From positions 1-64,000 of the forward strand of contig KV918829.1 of NCBI GenBank assembly GCA_002049455.2: 64,000 nt of DNA, given 5' to 3'. Shown here one piece after another: positions 30,350-42,700 of the stretch (position 1 is the stretch's first letter; each line of letters starts with the position of its first letter). The notes under the pieces were generated by a model that searched no databases, was not told the DNA's origin, and saw nothing but the letters and a program-made list of their open reading frames with translations. The DNA is from Porphyra umbilicalis (lineage: Eukaryota > Rhodophyta > Bangiophyceae > Bangiales > Bangiaceae). The position numbers and the translations under genes are program-made.

Positions 30350-30981
30350 TATGGTGCGTGTCCCAAAAATGAGACATCGCGGTTTTTTCTTTTTTTCTCG
30401 GCCCACTGGCCTTCTGCAACGGTCCGATAATGTAATGTGACCCACTCGGTCCCACTGTGCTTCCAGAACGGCCCCTGACAGTGATAGCAGAGGCGGCACC
30501 TCCTGACGTGTCATGGGGGAAAGTGTCATTCATTGCAGCTTCGACAGGTGACGATCACGCGCCCCAATCAAATGCACGGATACTAGAGCAGGCATGTGTT
30601 GACAGTTCGTGTACGAAGAAAAGGGCACGACCTTACCAATAAAAACGTGAAAAAGACCCCCATGTAGCCCCCTGTGAAGAAAACACGATTTGGGACACCC
30701 CTCATCGAAGCTCCAGTTCGCACATGAGCTTTGGCGTTCCAAACCTGTAACCCCAAGAACCTGAAAAAGACTGGCTCCAAGATCGGGGCTATCTGAGAGG
30801 TCCACAGAACAGGGCCCACAGGCGGGTATTAAGGAGTTGTCAGCCACGCACGCGTCGGGAGAGGCTCTTTCCATGGAGGCCAGTAGAGAATTTTCTCGTA
30901 CCCCACGCCGCCTGCCCCCGTGCAGTGATGTGTCAGTCCTTCAGAAAACGCGCATGTCTCATTTTTGGGACACGCACCATA
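30350..30981. mobile_element. TIR element, 632 bp, non-autonomous, 3-bp TSD
   Basis: The left end is TATGGTGCGTGTCCCAAAAA followed by TGAGACAT, and the right end is its perfect inverse over 28 bp. The flanking triplets are CTG on both sides (30347-30349 and 30982-30984), a 3-bp target duplication. There is no ORF with transposase features; short frames beginning MSHFWDTHHT at each end are just the TIR read outwards. The 3-bp duplication resembles the element in the NLR-like gene, but the ends are unrelated. Confidence 0.8.
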
Positions 30982-31215
30982 CTGGTCACAATGGCCAAAA
31001 TCGCCTGTGTGCACCCTCACCTGTATGATGACTTTCAAAGATTGAGCCCTTCTTTGGATGATTGCGTCAAGTGCTGATTAACTCTGTTACTCTGTCAGAA
31101 GTCTGTTACAAGTATGTTTTGCTTTTCGTTGTTGTTTCCAGTGTGTGATGATGATTCATGACAGTGCTGTTTGCAATCGTCGAGGAGTGCAGCATACGCA
31201 AAGGCAGACAAGAGC

Positions 31216-31248
31216 CATATGTGGCGCCTTACGATAAGATCCTCATTG
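31216..31248 (+). repeat. left TIR of the 6.3-kb transposon
   Basis: The sequence starts CATATGTGGCGCCTTACGAT and ends CCTCATTG. It differs from the inverse of 37460-37492 at one base. Confidence 0.85.
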
Positions 31249-31968
31249 TTTGCGCGAACGTCTTTTTCGAGATAGGACCGCCACCAGATGCGCCGAGTCG
31301 TGATCTCTCCGTTGGCGCCCCTTCTGCAAGCGAGGGTGATCCGCATTGGCAATTACAGAGGCATAAGTCGAATTTTCACATTTCAGTGACTTTAGGCAAA
31401 GCCCAGAAAAGTGCACGGATTATAGAGTTCATTGGCGGGCTACATCTCGGACGACACACCGCGATGCAGCAGCTCAACTCGCGCCACCCCTGCTGTTTGG
31501 CGGGATCCGCACTTGGCGGGCTCACGCGCGCGGTTGCCGGAGACTCCCGTGAGTCGGGGGCTCGTTGCCATTTGCCCCGCTGCTTTTGAGACGTGCGCCG
31601 GGTTGCCTACGCCGCGCTCCTCCGTGCACCGCCACGCTCCACGGGGCACTGCCGCTCGTGGCGCTACGCTCGCCCTTGAGGCGTGCGCCCCATCGTCCAC
31701 GCCGCGCTCCGCCGTGCACTGCCGCACGTGCCGCTCTGCGCTGCGAGTATCGACTTCACGATTGTTCTCTGTACGTCGCCATCGCTATAAGGGTGCTAGG
31801 ACTAGGAGAGAGCTGACACGGACCACAGCTGGCTACCTTCATGTTTCTTTTTTGGTCGACGCTCTGTGCGCGGTTGGGCAGCGGTGTCTGACAGCGATAT
31901 CAGTGCCATGCGTTCTTTCCTTTCTATTTTCTTCCCCTCTTGGTGCCTCACATGCCTTCACAGACGAC

Positions 31969-34004
31969 ATGGAGGACGCGTCCGCGGGCGTTGGGGGCGC
32001 CACCCCCGCTGCCTCCCCAAGCGGCAGTCACCGTACGCGTGGCAGCGACGGTCTTCTTATGCTGTATGCGGCTGGCGTGGGCCTCCCTGTGCGGGGCCCT
32101 GGCTCCAGGGCGTCCAACTTGTCTGCAGCGGACGCTCGTAGGCCTGGTTGCAACGGCACCCTGCCCCTGGTGGCGATCGGTGGCCCCGCCAGTGGCGCTC
32201 CCTCGCTCCCCCTCGGTGCCTCTGGCCGGGCGACCGATGAGCTCCGCCGAAGAGGCGTCGGCCCGGCGGCGGCCACTCTCTGGCTCGACGATGGCGGCGC
32301 CTTCGGCGTAGCTGAGGACAGTGGGGCTGCCGGCGGCGCCCGCTCCCCCCCCCCTGCGGATTTTGAAGGCGCGTCCCATGCTCCACGCGTAGGCGGCGAC
32401 GGCTCGGCGACAGCCCCTCTCCGGCTCCACAACGGCGGCGCCCTCGACGTGGCCGCAGACGGTGAAGCGACTGGCGGCGCTCGCCCCCGGCCCAAAGCGG
32501 GTTTCTTCGGGGCGACCGATGCGCTCCGCCTAGGCGGCGCTGCGGCTGCCGCCCACCGGCTCCACGACGGCGGCACCCTCGACTTGGCGGTGGACGGTGA
32601 AGCGGCTGGTGACGCCAGCGGTCTTCCTCATGGAGATGTTGGGGAATCGGCCGATGCGCGGCGCAGCGGCGCCGTCTCCAACGACGCTCCTGCGAATGTT
32701 GACGCTGGTGCACGGGGAGGTCGGGCAGACGGTGAGCAACCTGGTGCGCTCGGCGCCACCCAGCGCTCAAGGGTCCCGCTTCCCTTCGTACGGAAGCTTC
32801 GACTGCACATGGATTCATGTCCGGGCACGAACAAGTCCCAGTTCTTTTTTGGGGGCCTGGGCTTGCTGCTAGCGTGCGGCGTTGCCGACTGCGCGCAGGT
32901 CCTGTACATGGTCGTGGGCCATACCAAGTTTGGCCCAGACCTGGTGGCACGGTCCTTGGCGGGTATCTTTAACCGGTCGGACGTGTACAACCACGGGCAG
33001 CTGGTGCGCCTCTTCCGCGCGTACGCGACTGCGGGCGCCTACAACGAGACGCTCCTGCGGACATGGAAGCAGGGCACCCCAACGGTTTTCACGCCCATTC
33101 AACACATCATGTCCTACCGATGCATCTTGCTCCTGGCCGACGACGGACATGTGGACCTTGGGAGCCCCGTCGCCTCCCCCCCCCCAATTTTGAGGCGTTC
33201 CCTGACCCTGGACCACTATTTTTGGACCATGTCCTCATGCGAGAATGCACCAAGGCGGCTGGTCGCGGGCTCCGGTCGAGCGTCTTCCCCGCGCTCCGCC
33301 GGGGTGCCTATCGGGGTATTGGGCGGGACGCGGTGGGGGGCCTCAACGACGCCCCAAAGCAGACGATGCTGCTACCTCCAGCGGTGCTGTCCTACCGACG
33401 GGTGCGACTCTTCACTCGCCGGTCCACCGCTGACCCAGTCTGGCGTGAGCAGCGGGGATGGATGTCCGCGACGACGGTTGAGCAGGTCAACGCGGCCATC
33501 GACGCGATCAAGCCGTACGGGCTGGAGCAGAGCAAGGTGCCATATGGAGCAAAGGCCGAGTCGATCGCCAAGATGTACGAGAAGTACGTGCCCCGCCGGT
33601 TTGTACCCGACGACTACGCCGTCTCCGAAACCGGTGCGAGCGGCATGGCACGCGCCGTGTGGAGACAGACGTCCATTTCGCCCGCCACCACGGAGCAATC
33701 GACCACGCCGGGCGTTGCGACAGCCGGGACGGGAGCCAAAGACGCTGAAGGATGCGGCGGTACCGCGATCTGCCCTGCTCCGGGGCGCTCAAGGAAGATG
33801 CAATGGGTCAAGCTCCAACACGCAAAGCCGCTTGCAGACCTGCTTCTTTGTGCTCCGTACAACGGACAATTGCCGCGAGCGCTCAAGGACTGGGCGGTCA
33901 TTGCGACCAGAATGCCACAGGAGGACGGCCAGGAGTGGGAGCCTGCCACGATCAAGCGGCACGCCAGGGTGATGGCCAAGTCGAGGGATGACTTGCATGA
34001 ATAA
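31969..34004 (+). CDS. DUF7869-like transposase, C-terminal half
   Basis: The chosen start is the ATG at 31969 (MEDASAGVGGATP); the frame is open further upstream to about 31,430, and a CTTCACAG just before could be a splice acceptor. The first ~240 residues are a low-complexity region with three degenerate ~50-residue repeats (ATDELRRRGV / APRVGGDGSA / ATDALRLGGA followed by LxDGGxxxVAxDGEAxGxA). The conserved part is RKLRLHMDSCPGTNKSQFFF, then LYMVVGHTKFGPD and a DVYNHGQLVRLF stretch, which match DUF7869 proteins thought to be RNase H-fold transposases; MDSCPG would carry a catalytic Asp. After a C-run near 33,175-33,187 the protein-like sequence continues in another frame (NFEAFPDPG ... 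KSRDDLHE) to the stop at 34004. That indicates one indel or a homopolymer error. Confidence 0.65.
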
Positions 34005-34148
34005 ATTCTATGTTCTCTGTCGAGAGCCGAGGTTATTTTCCGCGACAACAAAAAGGGAAAACGAAGCACTAGTATCAGAGCTACCAAAGAGATGTATCAA
34101 ACAAGATGCACACGGAAGGTGATAACGGCGCCACGTCAAGAGAAGGAG

Positions 34149-36377
34149 CTAGTGCTCGGGGCCGTATCCTGTCCGGTACACAGGTGGGTCATCGACACCG
34201 ATGTTCAGCGAGCCCAGTAGAAGGTCGCATAGCGTCGACAGGGTGTCATCCGATGACTTGGCGCCGCCCACCATCTCGCTGCGCGTGTACACGTTGTTCC
34301 GGGAGAAGCGGGTGCGACCGTTGGCGGACCCACAGCTCTCGGCACAAAAGATGTGCACGTAGTGGGTGTGGCCCGACATGAAGTAGGTGGGTCCAGGCTG
34401 CGGAGACTGGTTCCACACCGGCACGGACTTGTCCTGCTGGTAGTCTGAAGACAAATCAAACCAATCATCACTGGCTGCGCACACGAGCGCCTCCAGCTTA
34501 GCCTCGTCCACGTCCACAGGCAGCTGCATGTCCGTCGCGTCTGCAGGAAACAGCTTGTAGAACAGCACCGACAGGCGCTCGTACCGCTTCGCGGCGTTGA
34601 CCACGCATTGGCGGTGGTGCTGCACGGCGCAGGCCGCCTCATCCTCGTGCGCTTCGTGTGCCGCCTCCAGGTCTGCGATCGTTTGCTTCACCTCCGCGAT
34701 GGCCTGCTGCCGGATCAGAGAGCCCTTGTCGCCCTGCTGCTCATGACGCTTCATCGCCTGGCGGGCTGACCGCAAGTCGGCTCGCAGGCACTCGCAAGTT
34801 GAGCACGCGTCTGTCTTGTGCGGGTACAGGGTTGTGTGCTCCTCTGACGGGACCGCCTTGCCGTCGACGCGGAGCGTGGACCCAAAGTACTCTTTCAGCC
34901 AGCGTAGGGGCACCTCGCCGTTGACCTTAGCACGCCCTGACGCCACGAGCGCCTCTATAAAGCCGGCCGAGAAGGAGAGTCGGGCACAGTCGCCGCTTAC
35001 CTTGTCCGCCGCCATTCGCAACACCTTTCACTTGGCGTCCAAGTAGTAGGCAGCCCCGTGGTAGCGCCCATTCTTGTCGGGTGTCCTGCCCGTTGGCGTC
35101 CTGTGTGCCCGCACAAAGACAACAAACAGCTCGCGCTCCGCCGACTTCATGCGGTTGGATGGTCGCCCCGAGAGGGCGTGGTCGGAGTAGACGGCCACTA
35201 CCTTGAAGCGCCAGTTTTCCGAGCTGCTTGTGCAGAACTGCGAAACGGAGAGCAGGCAGGTGTCCGGTCTGATGATGCGCTTGATGAGGCCCTCCGAGTT
35301 TGGGCTGGACGCAATCTCGGACTTGGTCATGAGGATAACCGGGGCCTTGGCCGCCTGCACAGCCTGCTTGTGGCGTTGGGCGAGCCAGGCGTTGGAGACC
35401 CCGAGGAACTCGAGCGCGCACTTTTCGTGCACGACCATGTTGCCCTGCCCATCGAACAGCAGTTCCATGACGATCGACCCCAGGCGCGCGTAGTTGTACA
35501 CCGACTGGGCGCCCTTGCAGTCCCCGTCTTTTTCCGCTTTACGCCGCTCTCGTGCTGTACGCCGAGCCGGCGTAAGCCGGTCCGCAAAGGAATTCATCAC
35601 GGATTGGCAGCTGCAGCGGCCGTTCGCGTCGAAGAATACGCGGCTTGCTGGCGCCGAGGATGCCGCCTCGAAAGAGGTGGGCACCGTGCCGTTACTGTAC
35701 GTGCGTGGAAGATGCCGCCGCGCCCGCCCCTCCGCCAACACCGAGGCGTGGTTCAGGCGCCGAGCCGGCCCCGGCACATACTTGCGCCTCTTTCGAGGCC
35801 GCCTGGTCGAGTTGATGTCCGTCGAGTCGGTGCCGCTGCTCTCGTCCTCGGGGTCGATCTGGAAGTCGGAACCGTCGCTGCTACCGTCGTCTTGGGTGGC
35901 GTCCTCTGGCACATCCGCCCGCCTGCCGATCCTCGACGGCGACTCGGTGTTTCGGGCGGGTCTTTTGGTGGAGTCACCGCCCTTGTCCATCTGCAGGTCG
36001 TTGGTCGTCTGCCCGCCCGAAACGGCAGCGCCAGCGTTGACGATGGACATCCCCATCGGTGGGGCCCATGGGCGACTTACAGCAGGTGCCGCGGGAAGAG
36101 GGGAGACCACGAGCAGTGCCGCCTCAGGTGAAGCGGGAAGAGCGGGGAGCATGCCTTGGGCCGTCCGCGGTGCGGCGGGAAGAGACGTCTGCACAGACTG
36201 AGCAGAGACGAGCCGCTGAAACCGCCGACGCTGCACTGGCATGACGCCGAGTTGCTCAAGGTCGCCCGCGGTGACGAACTCCAAGTCTGAAACCGTCTGC
36301 ACCCCCATCTCCTCTTCAAAGGCAACCAGGTATTTCTCAAACCTGTTGGTCGTCATCCAGTCCCGAAGAGACGACAT
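34149..36377 (-). CDS. SAM-domain protein with DUF7869-like N-terminal half
   Basis: One reading frame runs from 36377 to 34149 with a single TGA at 35030-35028. The codon context (AYYLDAK-TGA-KVLRMAADK) suggests a TGG-to-TGA change; alternatively these are two genes. Residues ~4-57 (LRDWMTTNRFEKYLVAFEEE ... GVMPVQRRRFQRLV) form a sterile alpha motif domain, usually a protein-protein interaction module. Then come an acidic Ser/Asp-rich linker, a basic PRKRRK motif, a Cys pair in RCSCQSVMNSFADR, and a globular region. The C-terminal third has HKTDACSTCECL, a charged coiled coil, and GPTYFMSGHTHYVHIFCAES, which is the region that precedes the DxCxGxNK motif in DUF7869 proteins. The catalytic half is absent here and lies on the opposite strand. 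Confidence 0.6.
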
Positions 36378-37459
36378 AGTCGGGCACCCAATTGCAGGGG
36401 CACCAGGACAGCTGTGGAGCGGGATAGATAGAGGTAAGGTGAGTTGGAAAGATCCCGCAGAGAGGCCAGCAGCAGAGCAGCCCTTGTGTCCCCACAGGTC
36501 TTAAGTAGAGGCATCCCACGTGGAGCACGCATGCACACGTACCCATAAGCCGTGATATCGCCGGCAACCTGCTATTGGAGGGCTCGCGAGCGCCGACGAC
36601 CCGACAGGCACGCGGCGCGCACGGCGGGAGCCTGGGCTCGGGCAGGTACCGGTGCAAAAGCGAAACTGTCCGACAAGTACGCAGGCCCATCGACAAGAAA
36701 CGGCTGGAGGGGAAGACCCAGCAACAGAGCCGACGGCGGCAGCTCCAGCTCGAGCTGCAGTCGACGCAGGCACCTGCCAGCTCAAATCGAAGCAGAAGGG
36801 TCGACGCGCCAGCCAACCGACATGAAACGGTTGTCGGGAGCGGTGAGGCAGTGGAGGGGGCCCTGACAGGCGTCAGTACCAGACCCAGTCCGCTAATCTC
36901 AGGACGCCACCACCGCCTCAGAGCCCTGCGGTGGGCGCCGGGAGGCTGCTGCTCACCCAGCAAGACAACAGGAGACGTCCAAAGAGACTGCTCGCCGAGT
37001 GCCTACCAACTCCAGGAGCCATGAGACAGCGGACAGCGGCTGGTCACCAGTGCCAGCCGCGAGACCCCTCTCCCATCGTACCTGACTGAAGGTGCGTCGT
37101 GTGCCGTTCGATGAATGAACGTGAACAGTCCGCGGCAGAGCGAGAAGGTACACCCCAGCTGTCGGTGCAGTCACGTAGATGCGGTGCACCTGTGGCCGCG
37201 CTCTCCCAGGTGTCCCAGCAATAACGGAAAGGCTGACAACGCCGGACTCGGCCGCGTGTCGGTCGAGACGTGACTGTCACAGCAGTGCGCTCGATGGCGA
37301 GGTGGAGCGGCACGCGCACACTGGCGTGGGGCCTGGATCACGCGGCTCAACTGACTGCTGCGTGGAACCCCCTCGTCGGGCACTGAGGGGGTCGCTCCGG
37401 AAGACTTTTGGATGCACAATCTTCAAAGGCCCGTATCTCAGCTCGACCGATCTCAATTG

Positions 37460-37492
37460 CAATGAGGATCTTATCGTAAGACGCCACATATG
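37460..37492 (-). repeat. right TIR of the 6.3-kb transposon
   Basis: Inverse partner of 31216-31248; the terminal bases form CATATG at 37487-37492. Confidence 0.85.
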
Positions 37493-39706
37493 CATTCAAT
37501 ACGGATGAGTTTGGTGCGGCCAGCGGGGTTCGGCACCTACGTGGTAGTGTCTCCACCCTGACCGCTACCTCCGCACAAGGGCAAATCAGTTTATACTACA
37601 TATCATACATATACATACATATCAACGGCAAAAGCAGTTCACGTCGCGGTAGCGTCGGTGAAGTGAGGATGTGGAGCGGGTCTTGCGAGGGCGCTTTGCT
37701 TTTTTGAAGCTACCTGTGGTCGACGGAGGCGCAGTTGTAGGCGTGACCGGCTTGGATGAGGCGTCGGTTTACTTGGCGTGGGTGGCAGGTCACTTGTTGA
37801 GCGGAGCGAGCTCGTCTTGCGTGCAACCCGGCAAGCCTTCCCAGATGTTCATGGCGGTTGTACAAGCCTCCTCGTCGCTCTCGGTCATCGGCATGCCGCA
37901 GGTCGTGGGCACGGGGAGCGACAAGGGAGAAGGTAGTTGGCGATGATGCAACGGGGCAGGGTGCGGTTGGATGGAGCTCGAGTTGCGGGTGGGCTGGGGC
38001 GAAGACGATGACGGTAGTAGTGGTACTTTTTTCTCGAGTAGATTGTTCTTGGTGTTGACGAGGTTGTCATGGGGAGGTAGTGGGAAGTGGCGCGGTGACG
38101 CGGGAGCAGGGCGTGTGGCGGCCGTTAAATTTTGGGGCGGGAGGGGTGCCGGTGGTAGCGATGTGCACGCCACAGGCTTTGCGTCTTGAACTGGAGGCGA
38201 CGACTCCTCCGCCTCAGGAGGTGTTGTACATGATGTGGCGGAGCTCTCGTCAGCTGTCGATTGCGCGCTGCAAGCGCGGAGCGGCGCGGCGGTTGTTGTG
38301 GTTGTCACCGGTCCAGGAGATCGGGAAGCCGCGCGTCGGCCGTTGTTGTCGTCTACCCGCGGTTGGTGTAAGAGCAGGTCGCCTTGGGGCATATAGGGGA
38401 GAGGTGCCGCGTGCGGCTCAGCGGGATCCGTCGGCGGGGGAGACGGCGAGGAGGCGACGGCACGGCTGTGAGGCGGTGTAGAGCTCATTGCGAGTGATGG
38501 TGGGGCCGGTAAGGTTGGCGGAAGATGGGATGGGGTGCACTGGTCGTGGCTGTAGATGGAACTCTGGGGGTGGTGGTGCAGTCGAGGTGTCTTTATGGTG
38601 TCAGTTGTGTAAGGAGCACAGACACGGTTGTTGGGAAGAGAGTTCGTTGGGCGAGCGAGTTGGCGGGCGATGGGCCAGAGCGCACTCGTGGTCACCCGTT
38701 GGGGTTAGAACGCCTTGCGTGGTGCGCGGGTCGCGCTCTGCTTGTGTGGTTCCTCACGCGGGATGAGGGAGGTGCGTTGTCGCACGCCGGTTGGCGGGGT
38801 GCGCCTTTTCATACTGTCATCGTGACACTCCGCGCAATGTTCCGCGTGAAAAAATCGTTTGCGAGAACCACGCGAGACTTCAGGAGAACAACGATTGGGT
38901 AAGATGACGGGCCGTCTCGAGAGGCGTCGATTGACTGTTGGTTCCGGGCACCGTGTGTGAGTACAGTGCTCAAAGTAGCCTGTATACGGATTCAGTCGTG
39001 GGCGCATGTCAACGCTGGGACGACTCGGCGATCTCTGGCTTCGTTGCGTGCCGCGTGGAAGTCGAGCCGAGTGCGTTCGTTGACGACTGGCACGATGTCT
39101 GCGCTCTTGGCGGGAGCGAGTGCGCTGGGCCGTTTGCTTTGGCGGTCGTCCGGGGAATGAACCGTCTGGCCTGAAGCATGACTCTACGCGGTGCGGGCTC
39201 GAGGGGTGGGCCGGTGGGCATCTCCTCTCGGAGTTTCCGCCAGCGCCGCTTGGTGGTGCTTTGTACGGCACGTACGGAGGGGTGGGGAGCCGGGTAGAGC
39301 GGTCAGATGAGTTGTTTTCGTTCTCATGGTGTGAGGCTGCTCCGTCTGCCCGTCGGTGGTCACGTCTTTCCCCTGGGACGTGGACATATGGCGGGGTGGA
39401 GCACACCTGTGCGTTTCCTTGGCCGCTCGGCGGTGGGTGCGATGGGTCCTCAGGTCTTCGTTGGTCGCTGTGTGCTACGGCCGTTCGTTGCGTGCACGCG
39501 ATCAGTTTGGGATGGCGTCGTCAGAAGCGAGGTCGGAGAGCGATGCTGGCATTGGTCGCGCCGTACGGGCGGCGGCGGCGTTGGTTGGTGTTCCCAGCGG
39601 GTCGCTATCCACTGAAGCGGGCATTCAATGAGCTGTTCTTGCATCCAGCGTTTTATTTGGGACAGGGGCTGGGTCATCATCGACGGATGGCGGCGCCAAG
39701 CAAGCT
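37493..39706. other. spacer between transposons, no supported gene
   Basis: A short CATA-type microsatellite lies at about 37,600-37,622. A minus-strand frame at 37790-38695 is Pro/Ser/Thr-rich (301 residues) and another at 38705-39406 is Arg/Ser/Pro-rich (233 residues). Neither shows a domain, and both could be linker exons of the adjoining Helitron or chance. GC is lower than in the GC-rich spacers. Confidence 0.45.
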
Positions 39707-42700
39707 GTGGCCGCAGCGACGGCGTTGTTTCACCCCGCGGAGGGGGCGAGCTTGAGCTCTGGCCCTGACGGGACTCAGCCACGTGGGGCGGCGTCATCGA
39801 CAGACGCGGTTGTCGGCCGTGCCGTAGCAGCTGCAGCTGCTTTGGTGTGTGGAGGTAGCGGTGCAGCGGGACGCCCGGGGGTTGTGAGAGGATGTGTGGG
39901 GCGTGGCGCCGTGTCCGCCGGCTCCACAGGCACGACGCTATCGACAGATCATAGCATCGGCGACGCGGTGGAGGCCGCTGACGAGCTGGTAGCGCGCCAC
40001 GCTGCGGCTCTCGAGGCCGCCGGTGATGCGCGTGCGCAGCAGAAGAAGCAGTGGCTCCGCCTCCGACAACAGCAGCTTTCCCCTGCTGAGCGCGAGGCCG
40101 CGCGTGTCGCCAACCGCGACCGCCTACGCAAGAAGCGCGCCAGAGAGTCCGCTTCGTCATCATTGGAGGAGGCCGTCGAGTAGGCGGCGGCGGCAGGCGC
40201 TAGGAGGGCGGCTGCAAAACGAAAGAGTGACCGCAAGCTTCGTGCATCCATGACTGAAGCAGAGCGGGAGTTCCAGCGTGTGCGGAAGCGGGAGCATATG
40301 CGCGTCAAGCGGGCAGCGGCATGAGCTGAGGCGTTGGCAGCAAGAGCGAAAGATTCATCGGACGGCGGGTCGTCGTTAAGTGGGACTTTCGAGCCGGGGC
40401 GGGGTGGGCCACGGAGACCCACTGTGCGCCGGTCGACGAACATGGAGTCGGGGCTGATGTCTGATGATGCGGGGGACGACCTGGATGCTGGTTTGCAGCT
40501 ATCGTACATGTCGGCAGAGCGGGCGGAGGAGCTATACGCTCGTTGCCGCGATGCCTTGGGGTACCACGGCGACACTGGGGAGGTCGTCTGTTTCGTTTGT
40601 CAGCAGCTGTCGCAGGTCAGCCGATCAAGTGTGCTTCGTCTTCAAGAACTGCCGTTGGCTAACATGCGTGAACGGTTGGCGCCTGCAGCGGATCTCCCTG
40701 CCGGTCTTGTTGACGAGTACGACTTTTCTGGGGTGTCTCCTTCGCTCGGTGGCATGACATTTTCTGAATTGGGCGTCATCACGTGCGCCAAAGCGGTGGA
40801 GCGGCTGGACGGCCGGTCGCCCAGCTTGGCGGCGGGGTCCTTGTCTTCCAACGTTACCGACGAAGTGAAGCAGACGGGGTCCATCGAGCCGCGGTTTGCA
40901 ATGTGCAAAACGTGCTTGCGGAGCTTGCGGCGGCCTGGGAAGAATATTCCGCGGATGTCATTGGCCAACGGCAACGCCACCGGGACGCTTTCATCTGAGT
41001 TGGCTTCGGCAACCAAGGTGGAGCTCAACCTTGTCGCGCTCGTTGCCGTCAAGGCAGGCATCTCGGTGTTGTCGGGCGGCGGGAGACGTGCGCTCAAGGG
41101 CCACACCTACTACTACGACGTCGGTCGGTTGCCCCCGGCTTCTCATCTCCCTCGGAGGGTGAAGGGCGTTGGGGAGGACGGAATTCTTCGGGTGGTCTTT
41201 GCGGGGATGCAGACGCCTGCGGCAGAGATTGCGACGCGGCAGCAGTTTGGCTGTCGACGGCGTATCGTGTCGGGCTTGCTGAGCTTCCTCAAGACAAACA
41301 ACCATTTGTACTCCCAAGTGGCGACGGACGAGGTGGCGCTTCACGCTTTGTCGCAAGAGGAGGATGGTGCGATTCCTGATGGGGTCCTCGTTGGTCAGGG
41401 TGCAGCGCCTGGCCCTCACGTCGACGCAAATGTCGCTCGAGCTCGTACGGATGTAGCTGGGGCGACCCACGTGGCTGAAGCGCCGGCCGGAGGCAATGCG
41501 AGTGCAGCATTTGTGATGTCTTCATCCGCGATGATCAGTATGGCGCCCGCTCCTGAGGGTGCCCGGGAGCAGTGTGCGTTCGAGGAGACGTTTGTGGTGT
41601 GGCGTGGGGGCCCAGTCCGAGCGGAGCGGGCCGCCGGTACCATTGCCGGGTGTGTGCCAGAGTTGATGCTGTTCGGTCGTGGCGGTCCTGACGAGAAGCG
41701 TGCTGTGCCGATGTCGCTTCGTGCGTGGTTTCGGCAGATGCTGTTAGACGGACGACGTGCCTTCGCGCAGCATGCGCTGTTCACATTGCTCGCTTTTGAT
41801 GCTGTCGGTCGGGCGACGATGATGTCCCATGGGTCCCTTCATGTGCGCATGCGGACGATGCTGCATGGACCGATCGCGGGGTTGACAGTTGGGGAGCTGA
41901 AGACGCACTTGGACCGGAAGGAGCAGGAGCGCGAGGCGCGTCGCCGGGGTGGGGCCGGCGAGCCCCGCGGGGGCGGGACGGCGGCGCAATTGCTGGACAA
42001 TGCCGTCTTCGCGACGTTGAGTCGATTTTCTGGCTCCAATGAGCAGCGGTCTGTTTGGAGGCAGGAGGCTTACGCGTTGTGCTCCAAGTATGGATTCCCC
42101 AATGTGTTCTTCACGGTGACACCGGACGACGTCAACTCTGTCACGGTGATGTACTACGCCGGAGCTGTAGGTGCTGAAGTCTTCTTCGACGACGATGTGT
42201 CGAGCGTTCCTGCCCGCTCCGAGCGTTTTCGCATTGTCAGTACGGATCCCGTTGCAGACGCTCGTTTTTGCGATCGTATGTTGCGCGTCCTCGTGCGGGA
42301 GGTGTTCGGGTGGCACGAGGAGGCGGGTCGAGCTGTGACGGGAGGTGGCGTATTCGGGGTGGTCTAGGCCTTCTTTGGTGTCATCGAGACGCAAGGGCGG
42401 GGCGCTCTTCACGCTCACAATCTTGTGTGGGTGCGCGGGATGCCACCTACTGTCGAGCGAGTCGTCGAGGCGTTTCGAACCGACCCCGAGTTTTGCCAGC
42501 GCTTTTCGGTTTGGGCCGCGTCGGTCTCAACCGCAGCGCTTCCGTTGTCGGACGAGCCGTGTCGTTGCCATCTTTGCGGCGGGCTGATGGAGGCCATGCC
42601 GCTATCAGATCGTGCGCGCAGGAAGCAGACGAAGGACGGCAAGGAGCCGTACGTTGCGTCGTGTACTGTTGCGAGCTGCATCGGGCGCCAGCGCTCATCC

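Larger units (their letters stand above)
31216..37492. mobile_element. 6.3-kb TIR transposon with split DUF7869-like transposase
   Basis: The ends are 33-bp inverted repeats beginning CATATGTGGCG and ending AAGATCCTCATTG, with one mismatch (31216-31248 and 37460-37492). No convincing target duplication is visible. Inside are two convergent genes, plus-strand 31969-34004 and minus-strand 36377-34149. Together they carry the parts I would expect in one DUF7869-type transposase: the minus gene has the HKTDACSTC and PTYFMSGH region, and the plus gene has MDSCPGTNKSQF and VVGHTKFGPD. About 1 kb between the minus gene start and the right TIR is non-coding. The plus gene has one apparent frame switch and the minus gene one stop, so the copy is probably inactive. 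Confidence 0.75.

Noticed and set aside
37590-37625. CATATACATACATAT stretch as a possible origin or promoter.
   Set aside because: It is a short microsatellite next to a transposon end with no gene start nearby.
41744-42418. Minus-strand ORFs opposite the Helitron Rep.
   Set aside because: They are antisense shadows of a frame with clear Helitron motifs.
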